From an uncultured Prevotella sp. (GTDB taxonomy: Bacteria > Bacteroidota > Bacteroidia > Bacteroidales > Bacteroidaceae): a stretch of DNA of 64,000 nucleotides. The translations under genes were made by a program, and so were the position numbers. Of the stretch, positions 16,115-24,595 are shown piece after piece; positions within the stretch are counted from its first letter, which is position 1, and every line of letters starts with the position of its first letter. The stretch spans positions 1 through 64,000 of the forward strand of contig CALUGP010000002.1 of NCBI GenBank assembly GCA_944320195.1, written 5' to 3'. The notes beneath the pieces are model-generated. The model ran no database searches and had not been told where the DNA came from. It saw only the letters and a program-made list of their open reading frames with translations.

Positions 16115-16259
16115 TTAGCTGACAAAATTACGCATTTTATTCGAAATACCGCCATCAGCCACCGTAAAATTGTATTTTTTCACACATAAGGCAAAACCAT
16201 TGCGTGAAGAAAGACTAAAAAAAACGACGACGCGTCAACAAGCAAACTGCCGATAGCGT

Positions 16260-17258
16260 TCATTCACTTGCCCGTTTCTTCTCAAACTTTATAAGCAACA
16301 AGCCTATGGCTGTCCAAATGAGTTCACGCAGGCGAACTATCAAAGCTACGAATATGCCGGCTCCCGCCGTCAGCGAAAGGCCTGCGGCCGACATGACGAA
16401 GCCACCCTCGCGTCCGCCAAGCTGCAGAGGCATGAAAAACAACATGTTGGCAAAAAGGCTGGTGAAGGCCAGTATCAGAACGCATTGGGCGAACGTGGCA
16501 CTTACATCGGGAAGAACGAAAAGCACGAACATAATCTCGAAAGCCGAGCAAAAACGACATGCCAGCTCGAGCAGTACGGCCGAAACAAAAGTCTTGGGAT
16601 TTTGCCCGTGCAGGGCGGCTATCTGCCGGTCGATTGAGTCCAGCTGCTCCTTATGCCTGTCAATGAAACCGCGCGCCCACCGCTTCAGTCCCGGCACATG
16701 ACGCACCAGACGCATCAGCCTGACGGCCATGCCGTCCCTATATCCCTTGAGAAAGAACCACACGCCCAAAGAGCAGAACGTTCCTGCGGCTGCAAGAAGG
16801 GAACCGATAAAAACATTGAGCGGTTGGGTAAAAACATAAATGACAATGGACAGCAACCAAAAGATAAAGTGGCTGAAAATGTGGGTCATGGCATAAAGAA
16901 TGACCGACGACGTTGCACGCTCTGTGCCAATCTTGGGCTTCAGCGTCATGATGCGGTATGGCTCGCCGCCCATAAGACCGCACGGCGTGGCATAGTTGAG
17001 GGCGAAGCCCGACACCGTTATCTTGTAAAGCCATAAGAAGTTTATACCGTCACGGCCGCTTGCACCGCTGCGTATTATTATATACCATGTAGCCGTGTTT
17101 AGCGCATACAGCAAAGCCCAAAGTCCGAGCACGGCGAAGAACCAATAGCCCGTGCTCCTAAGCCCGGCAAACACCTCGCGATAGTCAAGCTGTGTGAGCA
17201 TGACTGCGAGCACTGCCGCGCCGAAGAGGAAAAACAAGTTCTGGTACTTCTTGTTCAT
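16260..17258 (-). CDS. flippase-like membrane protein (UPF0104 / LPG synthase TM domain)
   Basis: 332 residues with about eight membrane segments. The pattern NYATPCGLMGGEPYRIM and VILYAMTHIFSHFIFW is that of the lysylphosphatidylglycerol synthase transmembrane domain family, which in proteins without the synthase domain is thought to move lipids or lipid-linked substrates. It is last in the rlmN-DUF4837-pdxA group, 86 bp after pdxA, with an AT-rich inverted repeat between. The substrate is unknown. Confidence 0.82.
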   Translation of the reverse strand: MNKKYQNLFFLFGAAVLAVMLTQLDYREVFAGLRSTGYWFFAVLGLWALLYALNTATWYIIIRSGASGRDGINFLWLYKITVSGFALNYATPCGLMGGEPYRIMTLKPKIGTERATSSVILYAMTHIFSHFIFWLLSIVIYVFTQPLNVFIGSLLAAAGTFCSLGVWFFLKGYRDGMAVRLMRLVRHVPGLKRWARGFIDRHKEQLDSIDRQIAALHGQNPKTFVSAVLLELACRFCSAFEIMFVLFVLPDVSATFAQCVLILAFTSLFANMLFFMPLQLGGREGGFVMSAAGLSLTAGAGIFVALIVRLRELIWTAIGLLLIKFEKKRASE

Positions 17259-17270
17259 TGGAATTCTAAT

Positions 17271-17336
17271 ATTAAGAATTAAGGAAACTAGCCTTTCTGG
17301 AGAAGCCCATTACAGGCTATTCCCTTAATTCTTAAT
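17271..17336. repeat. AATTAAG-type inverted repeat between pdxA and the flippase gene
   Basis: Left arm ATTAAGAATTAAGGAAACTA and right arm TAttCCCTTAATTCTTAAT are imperfect complements with a loop of about 20 nt. Both genes are on the minus strand, so it lies between co-directional genes and may partly terminate or process the message. Same family as the repeats at 926, 41340 and 58548. Confidence 0.65.
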
Positions 17337-17344
17337 CACAGTTC

Positions 17345-18448
17345 TTAGTTCTTCTCGCTTTTCTTGGGAACATTAAACCGCGCCCTCTCGCTGTCGTCAC
17401 GCTTCTCATGATACAGCTTGCCAAGCGGACGGGCCAGTGGCTCGTCGTATTCAGCCCGGTTGCGGAACACGTCGATGGCCTGATACACGGCCTGGCGGAA
17501 CGAACTTTCGTCAGCCACGTTCTTCCCGGCTATATCATAAGCCGTGCCATGGTCTGGCGAGGTGCGCACAACTGGCAGCCCGGCGGTGAAATTCACGCCG
17601 TCGCCGCGGTCGAGAGCCTTGAATGGAGCAAGCCCCTGGTCGTGGTACATGGCCAGCACACCGTCAAACGCCGTGTAAGAACCGTGCGCAAAGAAGCCGT
17701 CGGCCGCATAAGGGCCGAAAGCACGCACGCCGTTGTCAGACAGTTCCTTGACGGCCGGGACTATCACATCCTGCTCTTCCGAGCCAAGCAGTCCGCCGTC
17801 ACCAGCGTGAGGGTTGAGCGCAAGTACGGCTATGCGCGGATTGGATATGCGGAAATCGCGCTTCAACGACTCGTTGAAAATAGTGGCTTTCTCGACAATG
17901 CGCTCCTTGGTGACTGCCTGTGCCACATCTTTTACAGGTAAATGGGTGGTGACCAAGGCAATGCGCATCATGTCGTTAAGCAGAATCATGAGCGATTTCT
18001 TGCCGTCGCCAAGGCGCTGCTCGAGATACTCCGTATGTCCACAGAAGTTGAAACCGTCGCCCTGTATGTTTTTCTTGTTTATGGGAGCCGTGACAAGCAC
18101 GTCGAACAGTCCCTTCTTATAGTCGTCGACAGCACGCTCAAGCGCCTTCAACGACGCAGTTCCGGCATCTGCGGACGGGCTGCCAAGCTCAACCTTCACC
18201 TCCTCGTCAAACGTGGTGAGCAGGTTTAGTTTGCCGTTGTGGGCGTCCTCAGCCGAATTGATTATTGTGAAGTTCGCCTGTATGCCCAGGGCGTTGCGGT
18301 GGTATGCCGCCACCTTTGGCGAGCCGTAGATTATCGGCGTGCACAGCTCGAGCATTGCAGGCTCGGCGAATGTCTTGAATATCACTTCATAACCTATGCC
18401 GTTAGTGTCTCCGTGGGTTATGGCCACGCGTATTTTCTTGTTCTCCAT
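17345..18448 (-). CDS. pdxA: 4-hydroxythreonine-4-phosphate dehydrogenase PdxA
   Basis: 367 residues. PdxA oxidises 4-phosphohydroxy-L-threonine in the pathway to pyridoxal 5'-phosphate. The family signature is visible: HGDTNGIGYE near the N-terminus, APINKKNIQ, CGHTEYL, AVLALNPHAGDGG, and the HDQGLAPFK and RTSPDHGTAYDIAG motifs that carry metal ligands. The length is normal for Bacteroidota. It lies 28 bp after DUF4837, probably in one transcript with rlmN. Confidence 0.96.
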   Translation of the reverse strand: MENKKIRVAITHGDTNGIGYEVIFKTFAEPAMLELCTPIIYGSPKVAAYHRNALGIQANFTIINSAEDAHNGKLNLLTTFDEEVKVELGSPSADAGTASLKALERAVDDYKKGLFDVLVTAPINKKNIQGDGFNFCGHTEYLEQRLGDGKKSLMILLNDMMRIALVTTHLPVKDVAQAVTKERIVEKATIFNESLKRDFRISNPRIAVLALNPHAGDGGLLGSEEQDVIVPAVKELSDNGVRAFGPYAADGFFAHGSYTAFDGVLAMYHDQGLAPFKALDRGDGVNFTAGLPVVRTSPDHGTAYDIAGKNVADESSFRQAVYQAIDVFRNRAEYDEPLARPLGKLYHEKRDDSERARFNVPKKSEKN

Positions 18449-18476
18449 ATGTCGTTTCGTTTTTCACAATTATTTC

Positions 18477-19439
18477 TTAATCCTTAATTCTCAAAGTGTA
18501 CAAAGCCGCCTCGGACTGCCGTATAAGGTTGCGTTTCCTTGACTCCGGGGCGTAAACAAAAGCCTCGGCCACCACCACGCGCCCCCTCGCGCTGTCCACC
18601 ATCGAGTGGGCAACGAACGGGCCGCCCATGGCATCGCCGCGCATCTCCCACAAGCCGCGGCTTATCATAAGCGTGCGCCCTTTCTCTTTGGCCAAGCCGC
18701 ATCTCACGCTGCCCGGCACCGTCCGCATGTACATGCCGGTACGTTCGCCAGGAATGCCGCGCATCATCACGCTGTCTCTCGCAGCCAAGGCCAGCTCCGG
18801 GTCGAGGACAAGCCCTGGATAGGAGTACACGCAGATGTTCTGCATTCCACGTGCGGCATTGTTTGAGAACCATGCGAAGCCGTCGCCAGTCTTGCTGTAT
18901 TTCATGCCTGACGGTATCCGAATTTCGCAGTCCAACAGGTCTTTCGCCACGGCCTCAGCCCTGGCATTGCCAGAAACCGAGAGGCGCGCAATCTCCGCGT
19001 TCATCTCGGCACGGGTGAAAAGGTCGGCCAGACTGCGCCCAAGGCGCAGCAGGCCGTCACGTATGCAGACCGCTGAAGGCGCGTTGACATAAGCCACCAT
19101 CTGCGGCCTTGCCCACACGTTCTTCTCATATTTTATTCTCAACGAGGTGAACAGGCCGGGATTTACAGTGACGATGACGATGTTGCGCGCCAGCCTTGCC
19201 GCCTGGTTGAAGCGCAGGCTGTCGGTAAGCGACACGTCAAACATAGGCTCGGACTGGGGCAGCCCCTCGGCATCGCGCGACAGAATGCTGTCAAGCATGC
19301 GGCCCGCATCGCCGCCGCCAGACACGACAAGCACCTCATAAGGTCTTCCGCCGCTCTTGGGGAGCATGGAGCCCTGCCCTCCGCAGGCGCAAAGCAAAAC
19401 CGCCAGAACGGTGGCAAAAAAAGCGGCAAGCGCCTTCAT
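18477..19439 (-). CDS. DUF4837 family lipoprotein
   Basis: 320 residues with a lipoprotein signal (LAVLLCAC). The RPYEVLVVSGG opening, DVSLTDSLRFNQAARLARNIVIV, and the later GDGFAWFSNNAARGMQNICVYSYPG block are typical of DUF4837, a Bacteroidota family of unknown function. Its start overlaps the rlmN stop as ATGA. Its last residues (LRIKD) and stop are encoded by half of an AATTAAG-type repeat arm, so the C-terminus has probably been altered by repeat spread. Confidence 0.85.
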   Translation of the reverse strand: MKALAAFFATVLAVLLCACGGQGSMLPKSGGRPYEVLVVSGGGDAGRMLDSILSRDAEGLPQSEPMFDVSLTDSLRFNQAARLARNIVIVTVNPGLFTSLRIKYEKNVWARPQMVAYVNAPSAVCIRDGLLRLGRSLADLFTRAEMNAEIARLSVSGNARAEAVAKDLLDCEIRIPSGMKYSKTGDGFAWFSNNAARGMQNICVYSYPGLVLDPELALAARDSVMMRGIPGERTGMYMRTVPGSVRCGLAKEKGRTLMISRGLWEMRGDAMGGPFVAHSMVDSARGRVVVAEAFVYAPESRKRNLIRQSEAALYTLRIKD

Positions 19440-20485
19440 AACGCCTTGCCGGCCTCCTTCCTGGCCGTGCTCAGCAGGCCGCAGGCGGCATAAATGTCCT
19501 GTCCGCGGCTGGCCCTTATGGTGGTGAACACGCCGTGCCCGGTAAGATAGTCGCGCAGGGCGGTCATGCGCTCCTCGTCAGCGCCGTGCAGGTCAACGCC
19601 CGGTATCTGGTGGAAGCGTATCAGGTTGACGCGGCATTCAAGTCCCTTGAGCAGCCTGACAATCTCGCGCGCATGGGCCTTAGAGTCATTAAGTCCTCCG
19701 AACACAATGTACTCGAACGACAGGCGGCGCTGATGGCTGAAGTCATAGCCGCGCAGCATCGCGACAATCTCTTCTACAGGCATGGCCTTCTCGGCCGGCA
19801 TCAGCATGGCGCGCTGGTCATGCAGAGGCGAATGCAGGCTTATGGCCAGGTGGCAGTCGCTCTCCTCTATAAACCGCTTCAGCTTGTTTCTCAGGCCGAC
19901 GCTGCTCACGGTTATGCGCTTGGGGCTCCATGCGTAACCCCACTGGGCCGTCAGCGCGCCCGTGGCCCGGAGCACGTTGTCAAGATTGTCCATAGGCTCG
20001 CCCTGCCCCATGAAGACGATGTTGGTGAGCCGGTCGCGCTCGGGCAGCGAATATATCTGGTTGAGAATGTCGGCCGCAGTGAGGTTGCCCTCGAATCCCT
20101 GCTTGCCCGTCTGGCAGAACAGGCAGTTCATCTTGCAGCCCACCTGAGACGAGACGCACAGCGTGGCACGGTCATTGTCAGGAATGAACACGGTCTCGAC
20201 AAACTTGCCGGCGGCCGTGGGGAAAAGATATTTCACCGTGCCGTCCACCGACTCCACCCTCTCCGCCGGTGGCATGCAGCCCACCGTGTAGCGTTCTTTC
20301 AGCCGCTCACGGTTCTGCCTGGATATGTCTGTCATCCCGTCAATGTCGGCCACATGCCTCGTGTAAAGCCACTTGGCCATCTGTCCGCCGGCAAAGGCCG
20401 GCATGCCTGTCAGCCGGGCCACGTCTTTCAGCTCAGCGAGCGACATGCCCAGCAGCGGCGTTTTGTCATCATCAATCCTTGTCAC
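19436..20485 (-). CDS. rlmN: 23S rRNA (adenine-2503-C2)-methyltransferase RlmN
   Basis: 349 residues. This radical-SAM enzyme methylates A2503 of 23S rRNA and A37 of some tRNAs. The iron-sulphur motif reads CKMNCLFC inside SSQVGCKMNCLFCQTGKQG. Further RlmN motifs follow: FMGQGEPMDNLDNV, ISLHSP, and a catalytic Cys in the CGLLSTAR tail (DIYAACGLL). A TAAGTTTG -7 element is at 20505-20512. It is first of the rlmN-DUF4837-pdxA group. Confidence 0.96.
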   Translation of the reverse strand: MTRIDDDKTPLLGMSLAELKDVARLTGMPAFAGGQMAKWLYTRHVADIDGMTDISRQNRERLKERYTVGCMPPAERVESVDGTVKYLFPTAAGKFVETVFIPDNDRATLCVSSQVGCKMNCLFCQTGKQGFEGNLTAADILNQIYSLPERDRLTNIVFMGQGEPMDNLDNVLRATGALTAQWGYAWSPKRITVSSVGLRNKLKRFIEESDCHLAISLHSPLHDQRAMLMPAEKAMPVEEIVAMLRGYDFSHQRRLSFEYIVFGGLNDSKAHAREIVRLLKGLECRVNLIRFHQIPGVDLHGADEERMTALRDYLTGHGVFTTIRASRGQDIYAACGLLSTARKEAGKAL

Positions 20486-20561
20486 ACAAATACATTTTAA
20501 TTTGCAAACTTACAAAAAAAATTCCATCCGCCGACGCTTATTGCTGGAAAATCGCCTTACT

Positions 20562-20799
20562 TAACGTGAATTCGGCATAACAGGAATGTCACACCTGTCA
20601 GTTTTTTGCAAGTCGGTGGCATGTCGTCATTCCGCTGAAAAGCGGAATCCAGTAAATAGTGCAAAGGCGGCTTGCCATATAGCTGCTTTCTGGATTCCGC
20701 TTTTCAGCGGAATGACGGCTTGACACTGAGTGGCAGAAAAGCAAAGCGGTAAGAAATTCTATAATTGGAAAGATGATTCTTTATGCCGAACTCACGTTA
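20562..20799. mobile_element. MITE-like element B
   Basis: The ends are TAACGTGAATTCGGCATAA (20562-20580) and, inverted, TAACGTGAGTTCGGCATAA (20799-20781): 19-bp terminal inverted repeats with one difference. Possible CTTA duplications flank it. The interior carries two inverted copies of GTCATTCCGCTGAAAAGCGG at 20625-20652 and 20690-20716. It has no reading frame. It occupies most of the gap between rlmN and the capsule operon. Confidence 0.65.
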
Positions 20800-20866
20800 C
20801 TTAGACAAAACATGAGAAAAGCGTGTGAATCTTCTCGTATTTAAGGCATCAATGACACGTTTTCCA

Positions 20867-20960
20867 ATTTGCGGCCTTTTACATTGTAAAAGACGGCCTT
20901 TCACATTGTAAAAGACGACAAATTGCAAGCCGATTTGCCGTCTCTTGCAAAACGGCTTGC
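20867..20960. repeat. GGCCGTC repeat cluster c
   Basis: Units GCGGCCTTTTACA, TGTAAAAGACGGCCTTTCA, TGTAAAAGACG and a more decayed part (GATTTGCCGTCTCTTGCA). It follows the 3' end of the capsule operon and is more degenerate than the other clusters. Confidence 0.75.
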
Positions 20961-21044
20961 AGACACATGCCACGCGGACGGTAGAGACACGGGGCGCACA
21001 TGATGAAAAACGTTGAAAAAAGAAACAGCAGATATGCTTACAGC

Positions 21045-21812
21045 CTATCTGCCGAAATACCGGAATTCAAACATCTTATAAAGATATTTCACAGAGACGA
21101 AAAGCACATTGGTGTACAAACCGTACCGCCGGCACGCCTTGACATCCTCACGGGTTATAAGCAACCGGTTGCGCAGATTCCTCGTGCTCACGCCTCCGGT
21201 GCGCATGGTGACAAAGTCCTTCCTTATGTATCGGGCTTTTATGCGTGCCTTATGGAACAGGCGCACCATCATGTCATAGTCGGCGGCAATCTTGTAATCA
21301 AGCGCATATCCGCCATGCGCCTCGTAGACGCTTTTGCGCACATAGAATGACGGATGGGCCGGCATAAACCCGAACCTAAGCCAGAACGGACGGAACAACG
21401 CCGACGAATAATACCTGACAGTCTTTCCTGGCTCGCCCGAACGGACAAAATGCACGTCTCCATACACGGCGTCAAGCTTCTCGTCGCAGACCAAGACATC
21501 AACAACTCTCCCAACGACATCGGCATCGGTAAAATAATCGTCCGAATTCAAAAAGCCGATTATGTCTCCCGTACACAGCCTTATGCCCTTGTTCATGGCA
21601 TCGTAAATGCCCCTGTCCTCTTCTGAGACATAGTGAAGCCTGCCGCCGAAACCGTCTTCAAACCGGCGCACAATGTCCATCGTATTGTCTGACGAGTTAC
21701 CGTCAATCACCCAATACTCTATGTCGGCATAAGTCTGGCGCAACACGGACTTCATCGTGTCGGCGATTGTCGCGGCACTGTTATGCGTCGCGGTTATAAT
21801 GGAAACCTTCAT
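21045..21812 (-). CDS. family 2 glycosyltransferase (WcaA-like)
   Basis: 255 residues from the ATG at 21812, which overlaps the stop of the previous gene as ATGA; the frame extends upstream, but that part is the other gene's shadow. GT-A fold motifs are present: SIITATHNSA, VIDGNSSDNTMD, and LNSDDYF as the metal-binding site. EEDRGIYDAMNKGI is typical of colanic-acid and capsule transferases of the WcaA type. It is the last gene of the capsule operon and would add one sugar to the lipid-linked repeat unit on the cytoplasmic face. Donor and acceptor are unknown. Confidence 0.9.
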   Translation of the reverse strand: MKVSIITATHNSAATIADTMKSVLRQTYADIEYWVIDGNSSDNTMDIVRRFEDGFGGRLHYVSEEDRGIYDAMNKGIRLCTGDIIGFLNSDDYFTDADVVGRVVDVLVCDEKLDAVYGDVHFVRSGEPGKTVRYYSSALFRPFWLRFGFMPAHPSFYVRKSVYEAHGGYALDYKIAADYDMMVRLFHKARIKARYIRKDFVTMRTGGVSTRNLRNRLLITREDVKACRRYGLYTNVLFVSVKYLYKMFEFRYFGR

Positions 21813-22522
21813 GTCATTTCCCCTTTCTTCATGCGAAACAGCCCCCTGCAAACATTCAGCCGGAAACGAATCTTGCTCCACAGCGGCGCATCGCTCTTCC
21901 TTGCCGTGGACGAATTGGCTTCGCCATGCCGACGAAAGAATACCATGGCCTTGCCAATGAAACTCACACTGAACCTGAACGCCGCGACATTGCCAATCCA
22001 TATGTCATGCATCGGTATGAACGAAGGGAACGGCAAGGCCGCGTCAAGCACCTCTTTCCTGAACGCCATGCAACATCCCAGATATCCGTTTTTCACCAAC
22101 AAATTATACCACTTGCCCGGCTTGGTCTTGTTCAACCGCATGAACGACGGCGAGGTGATGTTCAAGTTTCCGTCTGTCACAACGGCATCTGTGACAACAC
22201 AGCTGTAACGCCGCAGCCGCTCTGTACAGACAGCGACCTTGCCGTCTGCCCACACGTCATCCTGATCGGCCAAGAAGATGAAGTCACCCGTGGCCGCCCT
22301 CAACGCGTTCTCAAAGTTAAGGACAAGAGAGCCCTTGCAAGGCCCGCTGATTATCCGGACCCTGCTGTCGTTAAAAGCCTTCACGACAGACAGCGTGCCG
22401 TCAGTAGAACCGTCGTCAGAGACAACCACCTCGTCGCCGTCACCAAGCTGGCTCAATATGGAAGCCAGCTGCTGGCCTATGAATCTTTCGCCATTATACG
22501 TGGCAATGCATACTGATATCAT
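21809..22522 (-). CDS. family 2 glycosyltransferase
   Basis: 237 residues, GT-A fold. It opens with SVCIATYNGERFIGQQLASIL, then VVSDDGSTDGT and the metal-site block FLADQDDVWADGKV. This pattern is common in rhamnosyl- and other capsule-sugar transferases. Both ends overlap neighbours by ATGA, indicating translational coupling within the capsule operon. The exact linkage cannot be told from sequence alone. Confidence 0.9.
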   Translation of the reverse strand: MISVCIATYNGERFIGQQLASILSQLGDGDEVVVSDDGSTDGTLSVVKAFNDSRVRIISGPCKGSLVLNFENALRAATGDFIFLADQDDVWADGKVAVCTERLRRYSCVVTDAVVTDGNLNITSPSFMRLNKTKPGKWYNLLVKNGYLGCCMAFRKEVLDAALPFPSFIPMHDIWIGNVAAFRFSVSFIGKAMVFFRRHGEANSSTARKSDAPLWSKIRFRLNVCRGLFRMKKGEMT

Positions 22523-23385
22523 TTCCTTTCTTTTTTCAACATTGCAAAAAACAAGACCTTAAAAACGCTGAAAGTCCTGCACCTCACAGCCAATGCAACA
22601 GTATGTTTGACGGCAAGGTAGCACACCTTAATAATACTCCGCAAAGAATGAAACTCAAAATTCGCCACTCCGCGGCAGAACTTTTCATATCTTTCCAGCA
22701 GTTTTTCCTTGTCACGGCTATCGTTTGAGAAATTCTGGACACACTCAATGTCAAGAACAACAACATCGGAAACAACCCGCCTAAGCCGTTCAAGAAACTG
22801 GAAATCGGAGAAATCAAGGCCTACATCCTCTTTATATCCCCCCACACGGATAAAGTCGTCCACGCAGACAAGCAGTCCGCTGTTTATGACGTCAAACCGC
22901 TTCAGACTGTACGTTCCAGGCCTCACATTCTTGCGCAAAGGGCGGAACACATTTGCCGGAGACAGACACCGGCCGTCTGCTATCATGTGCAAAGGAGCAA
23001 ACAAATGCGAATGCGGACGCCAGGCAACACCGTGCCGATATGTCTCAAGCGCGTTCACGGGAAAAGACGTGTCTTGGTCTAAAAGCAAAAGCCAACGGCA
23101 GCCTATCTCCTTGGCTAACGCAGCCGCCTTGTTATAATTGGCTGACACGCCCGGATTTGAAGGATTCCAATAATACTTGAATACTCCGTCTGGCACACAG
23201 ACATTCTCAAACAAGCTTGCCGGAGAATTGTCAAAGACCAGAAGACAATCCAAGGACTGAAGATTACGCCTGATGAACGTTTCGTAAACTTCACATTCCG
23301 TAAGCCTTGTGCCGTAAATTACAACGGCACAGGCAATCTTGTCAATATTTATGTTACCAGTCTCAACCCCCATGCCGTTCCACAT
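22519..23385 (-). CDS. family 2 glycosyltransferase (rhamnosyltransferase-like)
   Basis: 288 residues. It has ACAVVIYGTRL, LLVFDNSPAS, a WNPSNPGVSANYNKAAALA block and LLLDQDTSFP as the donor-binding DxD site. This is the layout of GT2 rhamnosyltransferase-like enzymes. The start overlaps the Wzy gene by 23 nt; an alternative ATG lies at 23373. It is the first of three consecutive transferase genes at the 3' end of the capsule operon. Confidence 0.88.
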   Translation of the reverse strand: MWNGMGVETGNINIDKIACAVVIYGTRLTECEVYETFIRRNLQSLDCLLVFDNSPASLFENVCVPDGVFKYYWNPSNPGVSANYNKAAALAKEIGCRWLLLLDQDTSFPVNALETYRHGVAWRPHSHLFAPLHMIADGRCLSPANVFRPLRKNVRPGTYSLKRFDVINSGLLVCVDDFIRVGGYKEDVGLDFSDFQFLERLRRVVSDVVVLDIECVQNFSNDSRDKEKLLERYEKFCRGVANFEFHSLRSIIKVCYLAVKHTVALAVRCRTFSVFKVLFFAMLKKERK

Positions 23386-24586
23386 TCTTATTGAAACTGA
23401 ACTTTGTATGGCATATCAATAGTAATATTGACATTTGAATGATTGATGACAATCCTTGAAATATCTGTTCATCGACAAATTGCATCATCAACAATGTAAA
23501 AATATATGCATACAAATATTTTGCAATGTTATTGCCTGTTTTTGAGCTTTTATACAAAGCACCGATAATTCCTCCCTCAAGTAAAGCAAACAAGGCTATG
23601 CCTGTAAACCCAAAGTCTTTATAATAAGGGAATAGAACCGTATAAACATTTGTTGGCAAAGGCGTATCACAAAAATCCTGCAACGCAGTTGTCGGCACAT
23701 CAACATCAAAACCTAAAAAGGACAATATCACATAAAAAAAACGTAAAGAAGTTTCCCCCCATTGCGCTGAAGAACATGGTGAAACATAACCAAACGCGAT
23801 TACAGAAGCTATGGAATAAATCAAAAGCAGGTTCCCTACTAATTCAGCATTCGTTTCTTCATTTGAATTACCACGCAAAAAATACATTACCGGAATTAAA
23901 GATATCAGAAATAACATTCCAATAACTATGGGCCTTAAAGAAATTCTTTTGTCTTCATACAACAAATAAAGACTCGAAAATATGTACATAAACAACGTTA
24001 TCTTTGCCATCGTTGCAATGAAAAACAACACACATAATACCACAACCAAGGCAAGTCTCCATTTCCTTATCTTATTTCGGCTGACCTCAATGATTAGCAA
24101 AACGTTTACCACATATACAAAATATTTCACAAAGCCAAGCTGGTTTTCTTCCGGGTCAATGGCTTGCATACGCAATGTATAGAACAATTCCTCAGGAGAC
24201 CCGATCATGTAAGCATGCTGTACCGCCTTATAAACGGCAAAAGGAACAAGCACCAATGCCAAAACTGTTATAAAATCAACGTTCTTCTCACAAACCTCCC
24301 ATTTCTCTTTTTTATACGAAGGGAACAAAATGAAAGAAACAACCGAAGACAACGAAAACGTAAAAACCCATATGGTTATACCACAAACAAACTGCTCCGA
24401 TACTGGATAAAGCTCGTCATGTACCAACACATAAAGCGAAAGAATGACAATCCAGACTATCAGTGTTGTATCCCATGGCGAAAATATCTGACGCTCAGGC
24501 ATGTAGCTAAAGTATCTTGGCGACAAAAGAAACAACGCCAACATACCACAAAACGCCAATATCAAGAATATAACAATGGGCAACAT
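23363..24586 (-). CDS. O-antigen/capsule repeat-unit polymerase, Wzy-like
   Basis: 407 residues with 10-12 predicted membrane segments and a long periplasmic loop. It has no strong motif, as usual for Wzy. Position between the flippase and the transferases, length and topology support a polymerase of lipid-linked repeat units. The DNA here is clearly more AT-rich than the surrounding genes. The start lies 9 nt after the wzx stop. Confidence 0.82.
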   Translation of the reverse strand: MLPIVIFLILAFCGMLALFLLSPRYFSYMPERQIFSPWDTTLIVWIVILSLYVLVHDELYPVSEQFVCGITIWVFTFSLSSVVSFILFPSYKKEKWEVCEKNVDFITVLALVLVPFAVYKAVQHAYMIGSPEELFYTLRMQAIDPEENQLGFVKYFVYVVNVLLIIEVSRNKIRKWRLALVVVLCVLFFIATMAKITLFMYIFSSLYLLYEDKRISLRPIVIGMLFLISLIPVMYFLRGNSNEETNAELVGNLLLIYSIASVIAFGYVSPCSSAQWGETSLRFFYVILSFLGFDVDVPTTALQDFCDTPLPTNVYTVLFPYYKDFGFTGIALFALLEGGIIGALYKSSKTGNNIAKYLYAYIFTLLMMQFVDEQIFQGLSSIIQMSILLLICHTKFSFNKNVERHGG

Positions 24587-24595
24587 ATTATCACT

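Noticed and set aside
21813..22001. 63-codon extension of the last capsule transferase
   Set aside because: It lies fully inside the previous transferase gene; the ATG at 21812 gives the normal GT2 start and an ATGA overlap.
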